Below, in pieces: positions 27,445 through 36,643 of a stretch of DNA of 64,000 nt. The position numbers and the translations under genes were made by a program. Numbering within the stretch: the first letter of the stretch is position 1; every line of letters starts with the position of its first letter. Below the pieces are notes generated by a model. That model was not told the DNA's origin and did no database searches. It was given only the letters and a program-made list of their open reading frames with translations. Source of the stretch: DASQHW01 sp963837155 (GTDB lineage: Bacteria > Actinomycetota > Acidimicrobiia > IMCC26256 > PALSA-610). The stretch covers positions 682,001 to 746,000 of the forward strand of contig CAWIMB010000002.1 of the NCBI GenBank assembly GCA_963837155.1, in the 5' to 3' direction.

Positions 27445-29329
27445 CTACACGAGGCTCTCGAGCCAGGCCTGATGCAGGCCGGCGTACTCGCCGCCGCGGC
27501 CGATGAGCTCGTCGGGCGGGCCGTCCTCGACGATCCGACCCCGCTCGAGCACGACGACCCGGTCAGCGATCTCCACCGTCGTAAGCCGGTGCGCAATGAT
27601 CACCGCGGTGCGGTCGGCGAGCAGCGTCCGCAGCGCGCGTTGCACCAAGCGCTCGGACGGAATGTCGAGCGACGATGTTGCCTCGTCGAGGACCAACACC
27701 GCGGGGTCGGCCAGGAACGCACGCGGCGAACGCAACCAGCTGGCGCTGGCCGGCGGAGAGCCGCGCGCCCTTCTGGTGGACGTCGGTGTCGTAACCGTCG
27801 GGCAGCGCGGTGATGAATTCGTGCGCGCCGATCGCGCGGGCAGCAGCTTCGACGTTGCCCCGGGGCGCGTCGGGGCGGCCGAGACCGATGTTCTCGGCGA
27901 CGCTTCCGGTGAACAGGAAGTTCTCCTGCGTCACCGTGACAATCATGCGGTGCAACTCCAGCGCGTCGAAGTCGCGGAGGTTGACGCCGTCGAGCAGCAC
28001 TCGGCCCGATGTCGGATCCCAAAATCGCGCCCCGAGCCGCGCGACCGTCGTCTTGCCGGCACCCGTTGCGCCGACGATCGCAATCGTCTCACCGGCCGGG
28101 ATGTCGAGGTCGAAGTCGGTCAGCACCGGCCGCTCGCGGTACGCGAAACCGACCCCGTCGAAGTGCAACGCGCCGTGAGCGTGCGCGAGGACGACGGGAT
28201 TCCGCGGCGGCGCGACCGTCGGCTGCTCGTCGAGCACGCCCGACAGCTTCTCGAGGCCCGCGGCCGAGGCCTGGAACAAGTTGTAGAACTGGCTCAGCTC
28301 CTGCATCGGCTCGAAGAAGCGCCGCAGGTACAATAGGAACGCCGCCAGCACGCCGACGCTGACGTTGCCGTCGATTGCGAGCCAGCCGCCGTAAAAGATG
28401 ACGACCGCGGTGGTGAGCCGCCCGACGAGCTGCACGCCGGGCCCGTAGGCACTCGACAGGCGCCAGGACCACATGTTCGCCTGCCGGTAGCGATCATCGA
28501 GGTGCTCGAAGATCTCCTGGTTGCGCGGCTCGCGCCGGAACGCGTGCACCGCCTGAATTCCGCCGAGGCTCTCGACGAAGTGCACGATCACGAGCGCGAT
28601 CGCATCGCGCGTCGCCCGGTACGCCCGCTCGGATTGATTGCGGAACCAGCGCGTCAGCGCCCACAACACCGGAATCGCGACCAGTACTGGGATCGCGAGC
28701 TGCGCATTGAGCACGACCAACACGATCGCGATGCCGGCGATGAGCAGCGTCGAGGTCGCGAGAACGACGATGCCGAACTTCAACATGTCGGCGAGCGCCT
28801 CGACGTCCGACGTTTGTCGCGAGATCACGCGGCCCGACGTGTACTTCTCGTGGAACGCCATGCTGAGACTCTGGAAGTGCAGGAAGACCCGGCGACGGAT
28901 GTCGAGAAGCACGTCCTGGCCCACGCGGCCGGTGATCATCAGGAACCCGTTGAAGCTCGCCGCCCCCACCAGCGTGACCGCAACGAGTGCGACGACGACC
29001 GTGAGGATCGGGCGGAAGCTGCCGCTGCCGCCTTCGAGGAGCGGCGGAATGCCGTTGTCGATGCCTTCCTTCACGAGCAACGGCGCGGAGAGTTGCGCGC
29101 CCACGTTGAACACCATCAGCAGCCCGGCCAGCGCGAGCGACCGGCGGTGCGGGCGTATCAACGAACCGAGCAGCCGGCGGCTCCGGCTGCGCAGGATGCC
29201 CGCGAGGCCAGGACTGGGCTCGTCGACTTCCTCGGCCGCGACGCCGCGCCACGCGTCGACGGTCTCGTCGCCGGTGAGGTCGAGCGGTACGTCTGTGTCG
29301 ACGTCGGGGATCTCGTCGGGTTCGATCAT
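27445..29329 (-). CDS. ABC exporter half-transporter, canonical ATPase subunit (frameshifted)
   Basis: Fused membrane/ATPase subunit, about 627 aa. An N-terminal cytosolic acidic extension (~60 aa) leads to six membrane helices and then the nucleotide-binding domain: Walker A IVGATGAGKTT, Q-loop VTQENFLF, signature LSAGQRQLVAFA, Walker B VLVLDEATSSLD with catalytic Glu, H-loop IIAHRLTT. One extra base near 27725 splits signature from Walker B; removing it gives VAFARAFLADPAVLVLDEA. Its start overlaps the stop of the partner gene (29326) by 4 bp, so the two form a heterodimer. Confidence 0.85.
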
Positions 29330-31083
29330 GACGCGACTCGATCTTGTGGCTCGCCGAACTCCTCGGCGGCCTGGCTCAGGATCGCGGCGTAGCGCGGCTC
29401 GCGTTCGAGCAAGTCGTGATGCGATCCGGTCGCGACGATGCGCCCGCCGTCGATCAGCGCGGATCGATCCGCAAGCGCGACCGTCGACGGCCGGTGCACG
29501 ACTACCAGCGCGGTGCGATCGGCGAGGATCGGGCGCAGCGCGTGCTCGACGAGCGCTTCGGTGTGCACGTCGAGCGCGGAGAGCGGGTCGTCGAGGACCA
29601 GCACTCGCGGACGGCCGATGATCGCGCGCGCAAGACCGATCCGTTGCCGCTGGCCGCCCGAGAGCGACAAACCCTGTTCCCCGATGCGCGTCTCGAGCCC
29701 CCAGGGAAGGTCGTACGCGAACGCGGCTTGCGCGATTGCGAGCGCGGTTTCGATGTCGTCGTCGGTCGCGTCCGGGAAGCCGATCAAGAGGTTCTCGCGC
29801 ACGCTCGCCGAGAACAGGGTCGCCTCCTCGAACGCGAAGCCGATGTGGCCGCGCAGGCTGCGAAGCGTGAGGTCGCGCAAATCATGGCCGTCGAGCGTCA
29901 CCCGGCCGCCGGACGGGTCGTACAGACGGGCGAGCAGCGTGGCGACCGTCGTCTTCCCAACGCCGGTCGCGCCGACGAGCGCGAGCGTCTCGCCGGGCCG
30001 TATCGCGAGGTCGACGCCGCGCAGCACGGTCTTCTCGGTTCCCGGATACACGAACTGCACCCGCTCGAACCGGATCTCGCCGCGGGCACGCGAGAGCGTC
30101 GTCGCGCCGAGCCGGTCGGCGATGAGCGGATCAGTGTCGAAGACCTCCCACACGCGGCCCGCCGCGGTCTCGGCTTCTTCGGCCATCGCAAGGATCCAGG
30201 CCAGCTCCTCGATCGGGAAGACCAAGATCAAAAGGTACGACACGAACGCGACGAGGCCACCGACCGACAGGTTTCCCCACGAGACTGCGAAGGCGCCCCC
30301 AAGGAGCACCGCCGCGAGCGTGAGGTTCGGGATCAGGCCGAGCACCCAGACGAAGCGCGTGTGCACGCGGACACGCTCGAGCTCGGTGGTGCGGAGCTTC
30401 TGGCAGCGCGCGTCGTAGCGCTTGAACATCTCGTCGCTCCGGCCGAACGCCTTGATCACGCGGATCCCGCGGGCGGCTTCCTCGATCATCGTCGTGAGGT
30501 CGCCGGTCTGATCCTGGATGTCGCGTACGACGATGTGGTACCGGCGTTCGAACCCCCGGCACAGGATCACGACCGGGACGGCTGTCGCGATCGTGAGCAG
30601 TCCCAGCCGTACGTCGAGGCTGAGCAGCAGCGCGAAGATCACGATCACCTCGATGACCACGATCATCAAGAAGATGGCGCCGAACGCCGCGAAGCGACGG
30701 ATCAGCGCGATGTCGGAGTTCGCGCGGGAAAGCAGCTGCCCCGATTGCCAGCGGTCGTGGAACCCGACGTCGAGCCGCTGCAGCTGTGCGTAGAAGTCGT
30801 CGCGGAGCTCGGTCTCGACAGTCGTGGCAACGTGAGAGAGCGCCAAACGGCGCCGGTACGTGAGCGAGAGCTCGACGAGGGCGAGCGCGACTGCGAGCGC
30901 GAAGAGCGGCACCAGGCCGCGCTTGTTCCCGTCGTGGATCGGGCCGTCGATCGCCGCCTTGGCGATCATCGGGACGGCCAGCTGGCAACCGACCGACACC
31001 ACGGCCGTTACCGCGATGAAGGCAAGCCGCTTTTTGTGAGGGCGGAGATACGGAAGAACTCTCCACAAGGCTCGCTCACGCAC
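29326..31083 (-). CDS. ABC exporter half-transporter, degenerate-site subunit
   Basis: 585 aa, intact. Six membrane helices (about residues 15-300) then the ATPase domain: Walker A LVGATGVGKTT, signature LSLSGGQRQRIGLARA, Walker B RVLVLDDPLSALD, H-loop VVVHRPST. The residue after the Walker B Asp is Asp instead of the catalytic Glu, as in the degenerate-site subunit of heterodimeric exporters such as TM287/288 and BmrCD. With the next gene (4-bp overlap) it should form an asymmetric lipid or drug exporter. Substrate unknown. Confidence 0.88.
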   Translation of the reverse strand: MRERALWRVLPYLRPHKKRLAFIAVTAVVSVGCQLAVPMIAKAAIDGPIHDGNKRGLVPLFALAVALALVELSLTYRRRLALSHVATTVETELRDDFYAQLQRLDVGFHDRWQSGQLLSRANSDIALIRRFAAFGAIFLMIVVIEVIVIFALLLSLDVRLGLLTIATAVPVVILCRGFERRYHIVVRDIQDQTGDLTTMIEEAARGIRVIKAFGRSDEMFKRYDARCQKLRTTELERVRVHTRFVWVLGLIPNLTLAAVLLGGAFAVSWGNLSVGGLVAFVSYLLILVFPIEELAWILAMAEEAETAAGRVWEVFDTDPLIADRLGATTLSRARGEIRFERVQFVYPGTEKTVLRGVDLAIRPGETLALVGATGVGKTTVATLLARLYDPSGGRVTLDGHDLRDLTLRSLRGHIGFAFEEATLFSASVRENLLIGFPDATDDDIETALAIAQAAFAYDLPWGLETRIGEQGLSLSGGQRQRIGLARAIIGRPRVLVLDDPLSALDVHTEALVEHALRPILADRTALVVVHRPSTVALADRSALIDGGRIVATGSHHDLLEREPRYAAILSQAAEEFGEPQDRVAS

Positions 31084-31158
31084 CGAAAACTCCTGACACG
31101 CAGAATTTCCACGCTACGGCGCCGGACGCCCGCGATGCGAGCGATTTTCCCGGGGTCG

Positions 31159-31200
31159 AGGCGTCTGTGAGCGTCGGTTTTCGATACCCCACAGACGCCT
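31159..31200. promoter_or_regulatory. 11-bp perfect inverted repeat in a divergent promoter region
   Basis: Arms AGGCGTCTGTG (31159-31169) and CACAGACGCCT (31190-31200) with a 21-bp spacer, between the start of the ABC exporter operon (31083, minus) and the enoyl-CoA hydratase gene (31215, plus). The centre-to-centre distance is about three helical turns, so it could bind a dimeric or tetrameric regulator; none is encoded next to it. Confidence 0.5.
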
Positions 31201-31214
31201 GTACAAATGGGGTC

Positions 31215-32000
31215 GTGGACCTGGGGTCTCGGTTTCTGCGTTGGGAGCGACGCGACGCGGTCGCTTGGGTGACGATTGACCGGCCGGAACGCCGGAATGC
31301 CCTCACCGCGAACATGTACTTCGGGATCCGGCGCGCCGTCGACCGCGTGAACGGCAGCGAGAGCCTGCATGCGTTGGTGATCACCGGTACCGGCGATGTC
31401 TTCGCGCCCGGCGGCGAGCTCGGAGGGCAGCACGACGACGGTGACCTCGACATCGGCGCGCTGCTCGGCACCGGCGCCGTGCCGTTCGACGCGATCCGCA
31501 ACTCGCTCAAGCCGGTGATCGCGGCCGTCAACGGACTGTGTATGGGTGGCGGCCTGTTGATCGCGATGCTGTCGGATGTCGCGATCGCCAGCGAGCGCGC
31601 CATGTTTGGCGCGCCCGAGCTGCGCCGCGGCGTCGCCGACGCGTATCACGCCGCGATCCTGCCCGAGCACGTCGGCATCGCGCTTGCACGCGACATGCTG
31701 TTCACGGGCCGCCGGCTGACTGCACACGAGGCGGAACGACACGGCTTGGTCGCACGCGTCGTCGCCCACGAGCACTTGGTCTCGACGACCGATGACGTCG
31801 TCCGAGAACTTCTCCACGCGGCGCCGCGGGCACGCATCGCGCTGAAGCGGCTGATCAATCCGCGTTACGGCGAGATCGACAAGATCACCTTCGACGAGTC
31901 GGTGCGCGGCGACGAAGTCATCGAAGGCTTCTCGGCGTTCGTCGAGAAGCGCCCGCCCGCATGGGTGCCGGTCGAGGTCCGCAAAGAAGAGCGCGCCTAG
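31215..32000 (+). CDS. Enoyl-CoA hydratase/isomerase family protein
   Basis: Crotonase-fold protein of 261 aa from the GTG at 31215 (an in-frame GTG at 31167 lies inside the inverted repeat and is less likely). Core signature: IDRPERRNALTANMY, VITGTGDVFAPGGEL (oxyanion Gly), KPVIAAVNGLCMGGGLLIAMLSD, MFGAPELRRGVADAY. The position usually held by the hydratase Glu is present in MFGAPELRRG, so catalysis is plausible. CoA-ester substrate unknown. Convergent with the secreted hydrolase gene, 7-bp gap. Confidence 0.85.
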   Translation: MDLGSRFLRWERRDAVAWVTIDRPERRNALTANMYFGIRRAVDRVNGSESLHALVITGTGDVFAPGGELGGQHDDGDLDIGALLGTGAVPFDAIRNSLKPVIAAVNGLCMGGGLLIAMLSDVAIASERAMFGAPELRRGVADAYHAAILPEHVGIALARDMLFTGRRLTAHEAERHGLVARVVAHEHLVSTTDDVVRELLHAAPRARIALKRLINPRYGEIDKITFDESVRGDEVIEGFSAFVEKRPPAWVPVEVRKEERA

Positions 32001-32007
32001 CCGTTCC

Positions 32008-33515
32008 CTATCCGGTCCCGCAGCCCCGGGCGCGCATGTCGCTCGAATGCAGCTTGCCGTCCTGGAGCGAGTACGCGGACGCGTAGTAGAACGAGAGGAG
32101 GTTCGCAACGCACTTGCCCGCGATCGTGTACGGCACGTTGCCGGCGAACGGGTTCGTCGGATCGCTCGCCGCTTGCTGGGCGTCGTACGTGCCCGCCCCG
32201 ATCGAGTGCTTGTCCGAGGAGTCGTCGAACGCGACGCTCGTCAGCCGTTTCGTCGCCTTGGTGTCGCCCTTGAGGTACCGGTCGAACCACGCGAGCGAGT
32301 AGTAGAAGGCGATGCGTTCGCCGTAACGGCTCGACGGGAAGTCAGCGGGGTACGGCTGGTAGCCGAACTCGTAATGGTCGCTCGCGCGAGTCGTGATCGA
32401 CATCGTGTCGACACCGGCGGCCTCGAGCTGGTTGAGCGCGCCGAAGTGCTGGGTCGGATCGGGCGGGCTCGCCTTCGGTGTGCCGGTCGCGGGGAACGCA
32501 TAGTCGGTGTAGAAGTACAGCGACGGCGTGCGCCGCGGGACGGATGCGGCCAAGGTTCCGTCGAGGTTGTCGTAGGAGACCACGGCGTCGACGCGATCGT
32601 CCTCCTGGCCGATCGGTGTCACCGCGATCGCGCCGAGCGAGTGCCCGGCGATGCCGAGGTGCTTGCCGTCGACGTTCTTCCAGAACGGATTGAACGTCGG
32701 CGTTCCTACCGCGTTGATCCCTTGTGCCCACGGATACGGGTGCGTCGGCGTCGACCGAATGAAGTCGATCGCCGACAGCGTGTCGATCGGTTGATCAGTC
32801 GTCGGGCACGACGTCTGCGCGCCGTCAGGTGTGTGTCCGCAGTTCTCGCTGTCACCCTGTCCTTGCGGATCGATGATCAGCACGACGTACCCGGCTTCGG
32901 CCATGCCCTGCGCGAACCAGGAGTTCACCTCGTTGTACGACTGGAGTCCGGGCGTGAACGTGATCGCGGGATAGCGCCGGGAAGTGTCGACCGGCGCGTA
33001 GAGGCGGGCGCGCAACTTCGCGCCGTTCCGGTTGATCAACGAGAACTTGAGGTGCCGCCCCCGTCCCGCGGCTGCCCACTCCTCGGGGTTGCGGAACGGA
33101 TCGGCCACCTTCGCCTGCGGGCTCGTGCAGCAGTTGGCGTGCACCCGGTTCGGCTCCGCGGCCCATTCGGCGCGGTCACGGTCGCGAACTCGGTCGCCTC
33201 GATCGCGGCTTGCTGCTGGTCCTTGGCGAGGAACGCAGGACTCGCTTGCGCATCGAGGTGCCGCTGATAGGAGCACCCGACGTTGTTGGCGTCGCGGTCG
33301 ATCCATTGCGGTGTGCCCGGGCTCGGGTCGCCCGCGTACTGGTCACACACGCCGGGCGTGGTGTTGGGTGGAACGGCCTGCGTCGGCGCCGCCCCGGCGA
33401 GGTCAGGTGCCAGCAGTGCAATGGTTGTAGCGAGCACGAACGCGGCCACGAACACGACGGTTCCAAGATTTCTGCGGTGGCATGGGCGATCCTCCCGGAT
33501 GGGTTTCCCCGCCAT
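32008..33515 (-). CDS. Secreted alpha/beta hydrolase (frameshifted)
   Basis: About 500 aa when joined. The 5' part (ATG 33515) carries a signal peptide with hydrophobic core VVFVAAFVLATTIALLAPDLAGA; mature protein has SYQRHLDAQASPAF. Near 33170 the frame changes and continues with RNPEEWAAAGRGRHLKF, then an alpha/beta hydrolase domain: GYVVLIIDPQGQGDSE, nucleophile elbow GIAGHSLGAIAV (Ser), and ASDHYEFGYQPYPAD (probable catalytic His). No lid or lipase-specific domain recognised. Substrate unknown. Confidence 0.75.
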
Positions 33516-33566
33516 CGAGGTCTCTCATGCCACCTTGTTGGTGTCAGGCGAGTTTTCTCTCCGCCG

Positions 33567-33728
33567 TCAACGGGCTCGGCGTGTCTCCCGTGTTGACCGT
33601 CTCGCTACGAGGAAGAACTCGTCGGTCTCGGGATGACTGTGCCGGGTGAAGGTGCCTTGCGCCTTGACGACGCGCACGTCGTAGTCGTTAACGACCGCGA
33701 TCGTTAGCGGAGACCACGTGTCGACCAT
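33567..33728 (-). pseudogene. Truncated cupin gene
   Basis: A 53-codon frame from ATG 33728 reads MVDTWSPLTIAVVNDYDV, VRVVKAQGTFTRHSHPETDE and FFLV, the start of a cupin_2 protein including the first metal-binding motif (HSHPETDEFF). After FFLV (about 33606) similarity stops abruptly and the frame runs 13 unrelated codons to a TGA. None of the three forward frames downstream resumes the barrel, so this looks like a real deletion remnant rather than a frameshift. It lies in the 275-bp gap between the hydrolase and a methyltransferase gene. Confidence 0.6.
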
Positions 33729-33790
33729 CTACGACAGGGCGGCGTTGATATTGCGGGATGCAACTGAGGACACGGTGCAAGGATGCCACG

Positions 33791-34624
33791 ATGCCTGAGG
33801 AACCACAGGGCCGGTTCTCGTTCGAGGAGTACTACGACGACTACCCGAGGATCGAAGAAGCGTTCCAGGACGCGCTGACCGTCAGCTTGCATCCACGTGG
33901 TCCTGAACTCCTTTACGACGTGGTCGCCGAACTCGAGCTCCCGCGCACTGCGCACGTCGTCGACCTTGGGTGCGGCGAAGGCGAACACACGCTGGAGTTG
34001 GCGCGGCGATTCGGCTTCGCCGTGCACGGCATCGATCCACTGGATCGCCACATCGAGCTCGCAAACGAAGCGCTCGCTACGGAAGATGACGACGTGCGCG
34101 CCCGGGTGCGCTTCGAAGAGGGATCGGCCGAAGCCATTCCGCTCGCAGGCAAGACCGTCGATCTCGTGTGGTGTCGTGAGGTGCTCTATCACGTCGCCGC
34201 CCTCGACGCGGCGTTCGCGGAGTGCCGGCGGATCCTGAAACGCAACGGTTCTCTCGTCATCTACCAACTGTTCGCGACCGATCGGCTCGAGCCGCGTGAG
34301 GCCGAGTGGCTGTGGAGCCGCGCCGGAGGCGTCTTTCCGCGGAACACCGATCGTGCGTATGTGGAAGCGGCGATCGCGTCGGCCGGGCTCCACATCGAAG
34401 AGAACATCGAACTCGCAAGCGAGACCGGCGAGTGGGCCGAGGAACAGCACGGCAAGGCATCACGCGAGTTGCTGGCCGCGTCCCGACTGCTGCGCGATCC
34501 CCAGCGCTACATCGCCGCGTTCGGCCAGGCGGCCTACGACATCAAGCTCGCAGATGCCTTCTGGCACATCTACCGAATGATCGGAAAGTTGAGCAATCGC
34601 GTCTACGTGTTGTCGCAACGCTGA
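33791..34624 (+). CDS. Class I SAM-dependent methyltransferase
   Basis: 277 aa from ATG 33791. Motif I VVDLGCGEGEHTLELA, motif II end HGIDPLDRHIELA, then FEEGSAEAIPLAGKTVDLVWCREVLYH (motif III-IV), and RILKRNGSLVIYQLF. Methyltransf_11-type with a C-terminal ~110-residue helical cap. Small-molecule methylation is likely; substrate unknown. Convergent with the GNAT gene (3-bp gap). Confidence 0.82.
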   Translation: MPEEPQGRFSFEEYYDDYPRIEEAFQDALTVSLHPRGPELLYDVVAELELPRTAHVVDLGCGEGEHTLELARRFGFAVHGIDPLDRHIELANEALATEDDDVRARVRFEEGSAEAIPLAGKTVDLVWCREVLYHVAALDAAFAECRRILKRNGSLVIYQLFATDRLEPREAEWLWSRAGGVFPRNTDRAYVEAAIASAGLHIEENIELASETGEWAEEQHGKASRELLAASRLLRDPQRYIAAFGQAAYDIKLADAFWHIYRMIGKLSNRVYVLSQR

Positions 34625-34627
34625 CGT

Positions 34628-35170
34628 TCATTCGGTCTGCGCGTTCGGCGGGGGATCATCGCGCAGGCGCGAGTACACGACGCCGTCTCTCCACTGACCG
34701 CGGACGAAGCCCCGCCCGCGCAGCACGCCTTCGCGAACGAATCCCGCCTTCTCCAGTGCACGTTGCTCCGCGACATTGCCGATCTCGGTGCCTGCTTCCA
34801 CCCGGTTCGCCAACGTCGTCGCGAACAGATAGTCGGTCAACAGTCCCTCCGCGGCAGTCCCCAGTCCCTTTCCCCGGAAATCGGGCAGCAAGAGAATGCC
34901 AATCTGCACGCAACCGCGCGGTCCGGACGTGGGAATCCACGTCCACACGACGATCCCCGCCATCGTGCCGTCGGGCATGGCCACCACAAGGAGCGAATCG
35001 TCAGTCCCGAGGTACCCGTCCTTCTCCCAACGCCGCCGCCGCGCACGCGGGTCGCGAAATCCCCGCCACTCGAACGGCTCGCTCAGCACGGGATCGGTGT
35101 CCATGCGCTCGAGCACAACGAGATCGCGTTCCTCGACCGGGCGGAGCCGAACCATGCCGTCGTCGCTCAT
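34628..35170 (-). CDS. GNAT-family N-acetyltransferase
   Basis: 180 aa from ATG 35170 (RimJ/RimL-like Acetyltransf_3). Core: VRLRPVEERDLVVLERM, MAGIVVWTWIP, IGILLLPDFRGKGLGTAAEGLL (acetyl-CoA loop RGKGLGTA) and NRVEAGTEIGNVAEQRALEKAGFVREGVLR. The start overlaps the stop of the upstream DinB-like gene by 4 bp (ATGA), so the two are coupled. Substrate (protein N-terminus or small amine) unknown. Confidence 0.85.
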   Translation of the reverse strand: MSDDGMVRLRPVEERDLVVLERMDTDPVLSEPFEWRGFRDPRARRRRWEKDGYLGTDDSLLVVAMPDGTMAGIVVWTWIPTSGPRGCVQIGILLLPDFRGKGLGTAAEGLLTDYLFATTLANRVEAGTEIGNVAEQRALEKAGFVREGVLRGRGFVRGQWRDGVVYSRLRDDPPPNAQTE

Positions 35171-35733
35171 CGGTCGACCACCTCGGGCCGACGACCGGAA
35201 AACGCGATGAGCTTCGTTTGCTCGTCGGCGTCGTCGCGCACGTGGACGCGCGGACCGTAGTGACCGCTCTCGCGCAGCACGTCGTCGATCGGCTCCATGG
35301 CTTCGAACAACCGGTGTACTTCTTCGGCGTCGATGCGCTCGTCGAGGCCGGTCGCCCGCGCGAGATCCCACGTGTGGATGAGGATGTCGCCGATGCAGAA
35401 CGTCGCGACCGCGTCCTCGATCGTGTAACGCCCCATTTGCATGTCGAACTCGCGCACCGCGACCACAGGGTCGTCGAGCGCGGCCTTGATCCCGTCGCTG
35501 AGAGCTTCCCAGGCCCCAGCCGGGTCGTCGTCGACCGATGGACCGCTCGTCAACTCGAGGGCGGCGTTGCTCTCGAAGAACGCCGGAATCCACTCCACCA
35601 TGTGTTGGACGACATCGCGCGCGACCCAGCCGTCGCACGGCGCGGGGTTGTCCCAGGCGTTCTCCGGTACCGCCTTTGCCCGGCGCGTGAACTGCGTCGC
35701 CACTTTCTTGTAGCGCTCGGAGATCTCGCTCAC
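35167..35733 (-). CDS. TIGR03086-like DinB/mycothiol-fold metal-binding protein
   Basis: 188 aa, four-helix DinB-type fold related to mycothiol-dependent maleylpyruvate isomerase. Visible: PCDGWVARDVVQHMVEW (first His), TIEDAVATFCIGDILIHTWDLARATG (second metal-binding His in HTWD). The third ligand His is likely in the first helix but is not clear. These proteins are abundant in actinobacteria that use mycothiol; individual reactions are unknown. Coupled to the GNAT gene. Confidence 0.8.
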   Translation of the reverse strand: MSEISERYKKVATQFTRRAKAVPENAWDNPAPCDGWVARDVVQHMVEWIPAFFESNAALELTSGPSVDDDPAGAWEALSDGIKAALDDPVVAVREFDMQMGRYTIEDAVATFCIGDILIHTWDLARATGLDERIDAEEVHRLFEAMEPIDDVLRESGHYGPRVHVRDDADEQTKLIAFSGRRPEVVDR

Positions 35734-35862
35734 GACCTCTTCCTTCGCGTTGTGTGTAGGTCAGCTGCCATCCACCGGGGTAACACTCGATTGATTTACG
35801 CTTTTCTCGACAGTTTTCCAACACAGCGACCATGGGGGCCGCAACGTCGGAGGTGGCGTGAA

Positions 35863-36264
35863 ATGGATGACGATCAGGGTTCTGGTTGGCTCACGTTTTC
35901 TGCGGTGATCTTGGTCTTCGCGGGCATCATGAAGATCTTCGATTCGATCTGGGCCTTCCGTGCCAAGGGAGCCTTCGAGGATCTCCCGAACGCGACGCTT
36001 GGCTCGAGCGTGAAGAACTACGGCTGGTACTGGCTGATTATCGGCGTGCTGTTGATCGTCGCCGGATTCGCCGTGTTGCAGCGATCGCAGATCGGACGTT
36101 GGTTTGGAATCATCGCCGCTTCTATCGCTGCAATCGGAACCATGGCGTGGATGCCCTTCTACCCGATCTGGGCGTTCACCTACGTTGGGATCGCGCTCTT
36201 GGTGATCTACGGGCTCGCAGCACATGGAGGCCTCGAAGTCCCCGACGTCGGGTCGGGGTCGTAA
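35863..36264 (+). CDS. DUF7144-like membrane protein
   Basis: 133 aa with four membrane helices (about residues 9-27, 50-68, 74-96 and 98-118). The pattern VILVFAGIMKIFDSI, then NYGWYWLIIGVLLIVAGFAVL, then WMPFYPIWAFTYVGIALLVIYGL is that of the DUF7144 actinobacterial family, function unknown. ATG 35863 is preceded by GGAGG eight or so bases upstream, which decides the start. Confidence 0.75.
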   Translation: MDDDQGSGWLTFSAVILVFAGIMKIFDSIWAFRAKGAFEDLPNATLGSSVKNYGWYWLIIGVLLIVAGFAVLQRSQIGRWFGIIAASIAAIGTMAWMPFYPIWAFTYVGIALLVIYGLAAHGGLEVPDVGSGS

Positions 36265-36341
36265 GCCGCCCAACTCTGCTCACCGTTTGGGCAGTAGTAC
36301 GTGCCAGGGCACCGGTGAGTGCCCAAAGCTCGTCAGCGCGA

Positions 36342-36364
36342 GCGCCCCCGGCAGGATTCGAACC
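36342..36364 (-). repeat. 23-bp copy of the 3' end of tRNA-Arg
   Basis: Exact duplicate of 36490-36512, the stretch covering the T-loop, 3' T-stem and 3' acceptor strand of the tRNA-Arg gene. Beyond it the sequences diverge, and a T-stem cannot form, so this is not a second tRNA. Such short tRNA 3'-end copies are typical of integrase att sites, but only 125 bp lie between the copies. Confidence 0.6.
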
Positions 36365-36490
36365 AAAAGCCGTCGTACGCAGCTGGAGCGCTTCCTTGGT
36401 AGGAGGGATGCATCGCGGTAGCCGTGCAGTCTCCGGCCGGGACGATGAGCCTCGCATGAACGAACGATGGGGACTCCGCTGCGTTGCTTG

Positions 36491-36562
36491 CGCCCCCGGC
36501 AGGATTCGAACCTGCGCGCACGGCTCCGGAGGCCGCTGCTCTATCCCCTGAGCTACGGGGGC
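36491..36562 (-). tRNA. tRNA-Arg (CCG anticodon)
   Basis: 72 nt on the minus strand. Acceptor stem GCCCCCG/CGGGGGC, D-arm TAGCTCAGGGGATAGAGCA, anticodon loop CTCCGGA (anticodon CCG, reads CGG), T-arm GCAGGTTCGAATCCTGC, discriminator G, no encoded CCA. The predicted cloverleaf is regular. Confidence 0.95.
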
Positions 36563-36643
36563 CCTGAAACGCGGGCTTCGGGGGGGCGAGCGTAGCGGTG
36601 CCGGCTTCCTCAAGCGGACGACCCTGCCGTCCGAGGGGAAGCC

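Noticed and set aside
34306..36264. A 652-codon frame ending in the DUF7144 protein
   Set aside because: Only the last 133 codons are membrane-protein-like and preceded by a ribosome-binding site; the rest is antisense to the GNAT and DinB-like genes.
36342..36440. A second tRNA upstream of tRNA-Arg
   Set aside because: Only the 23-bp 3' end matches; the 5' T-stem, anticodon stem and acceptor 5' strand cannot be formed.
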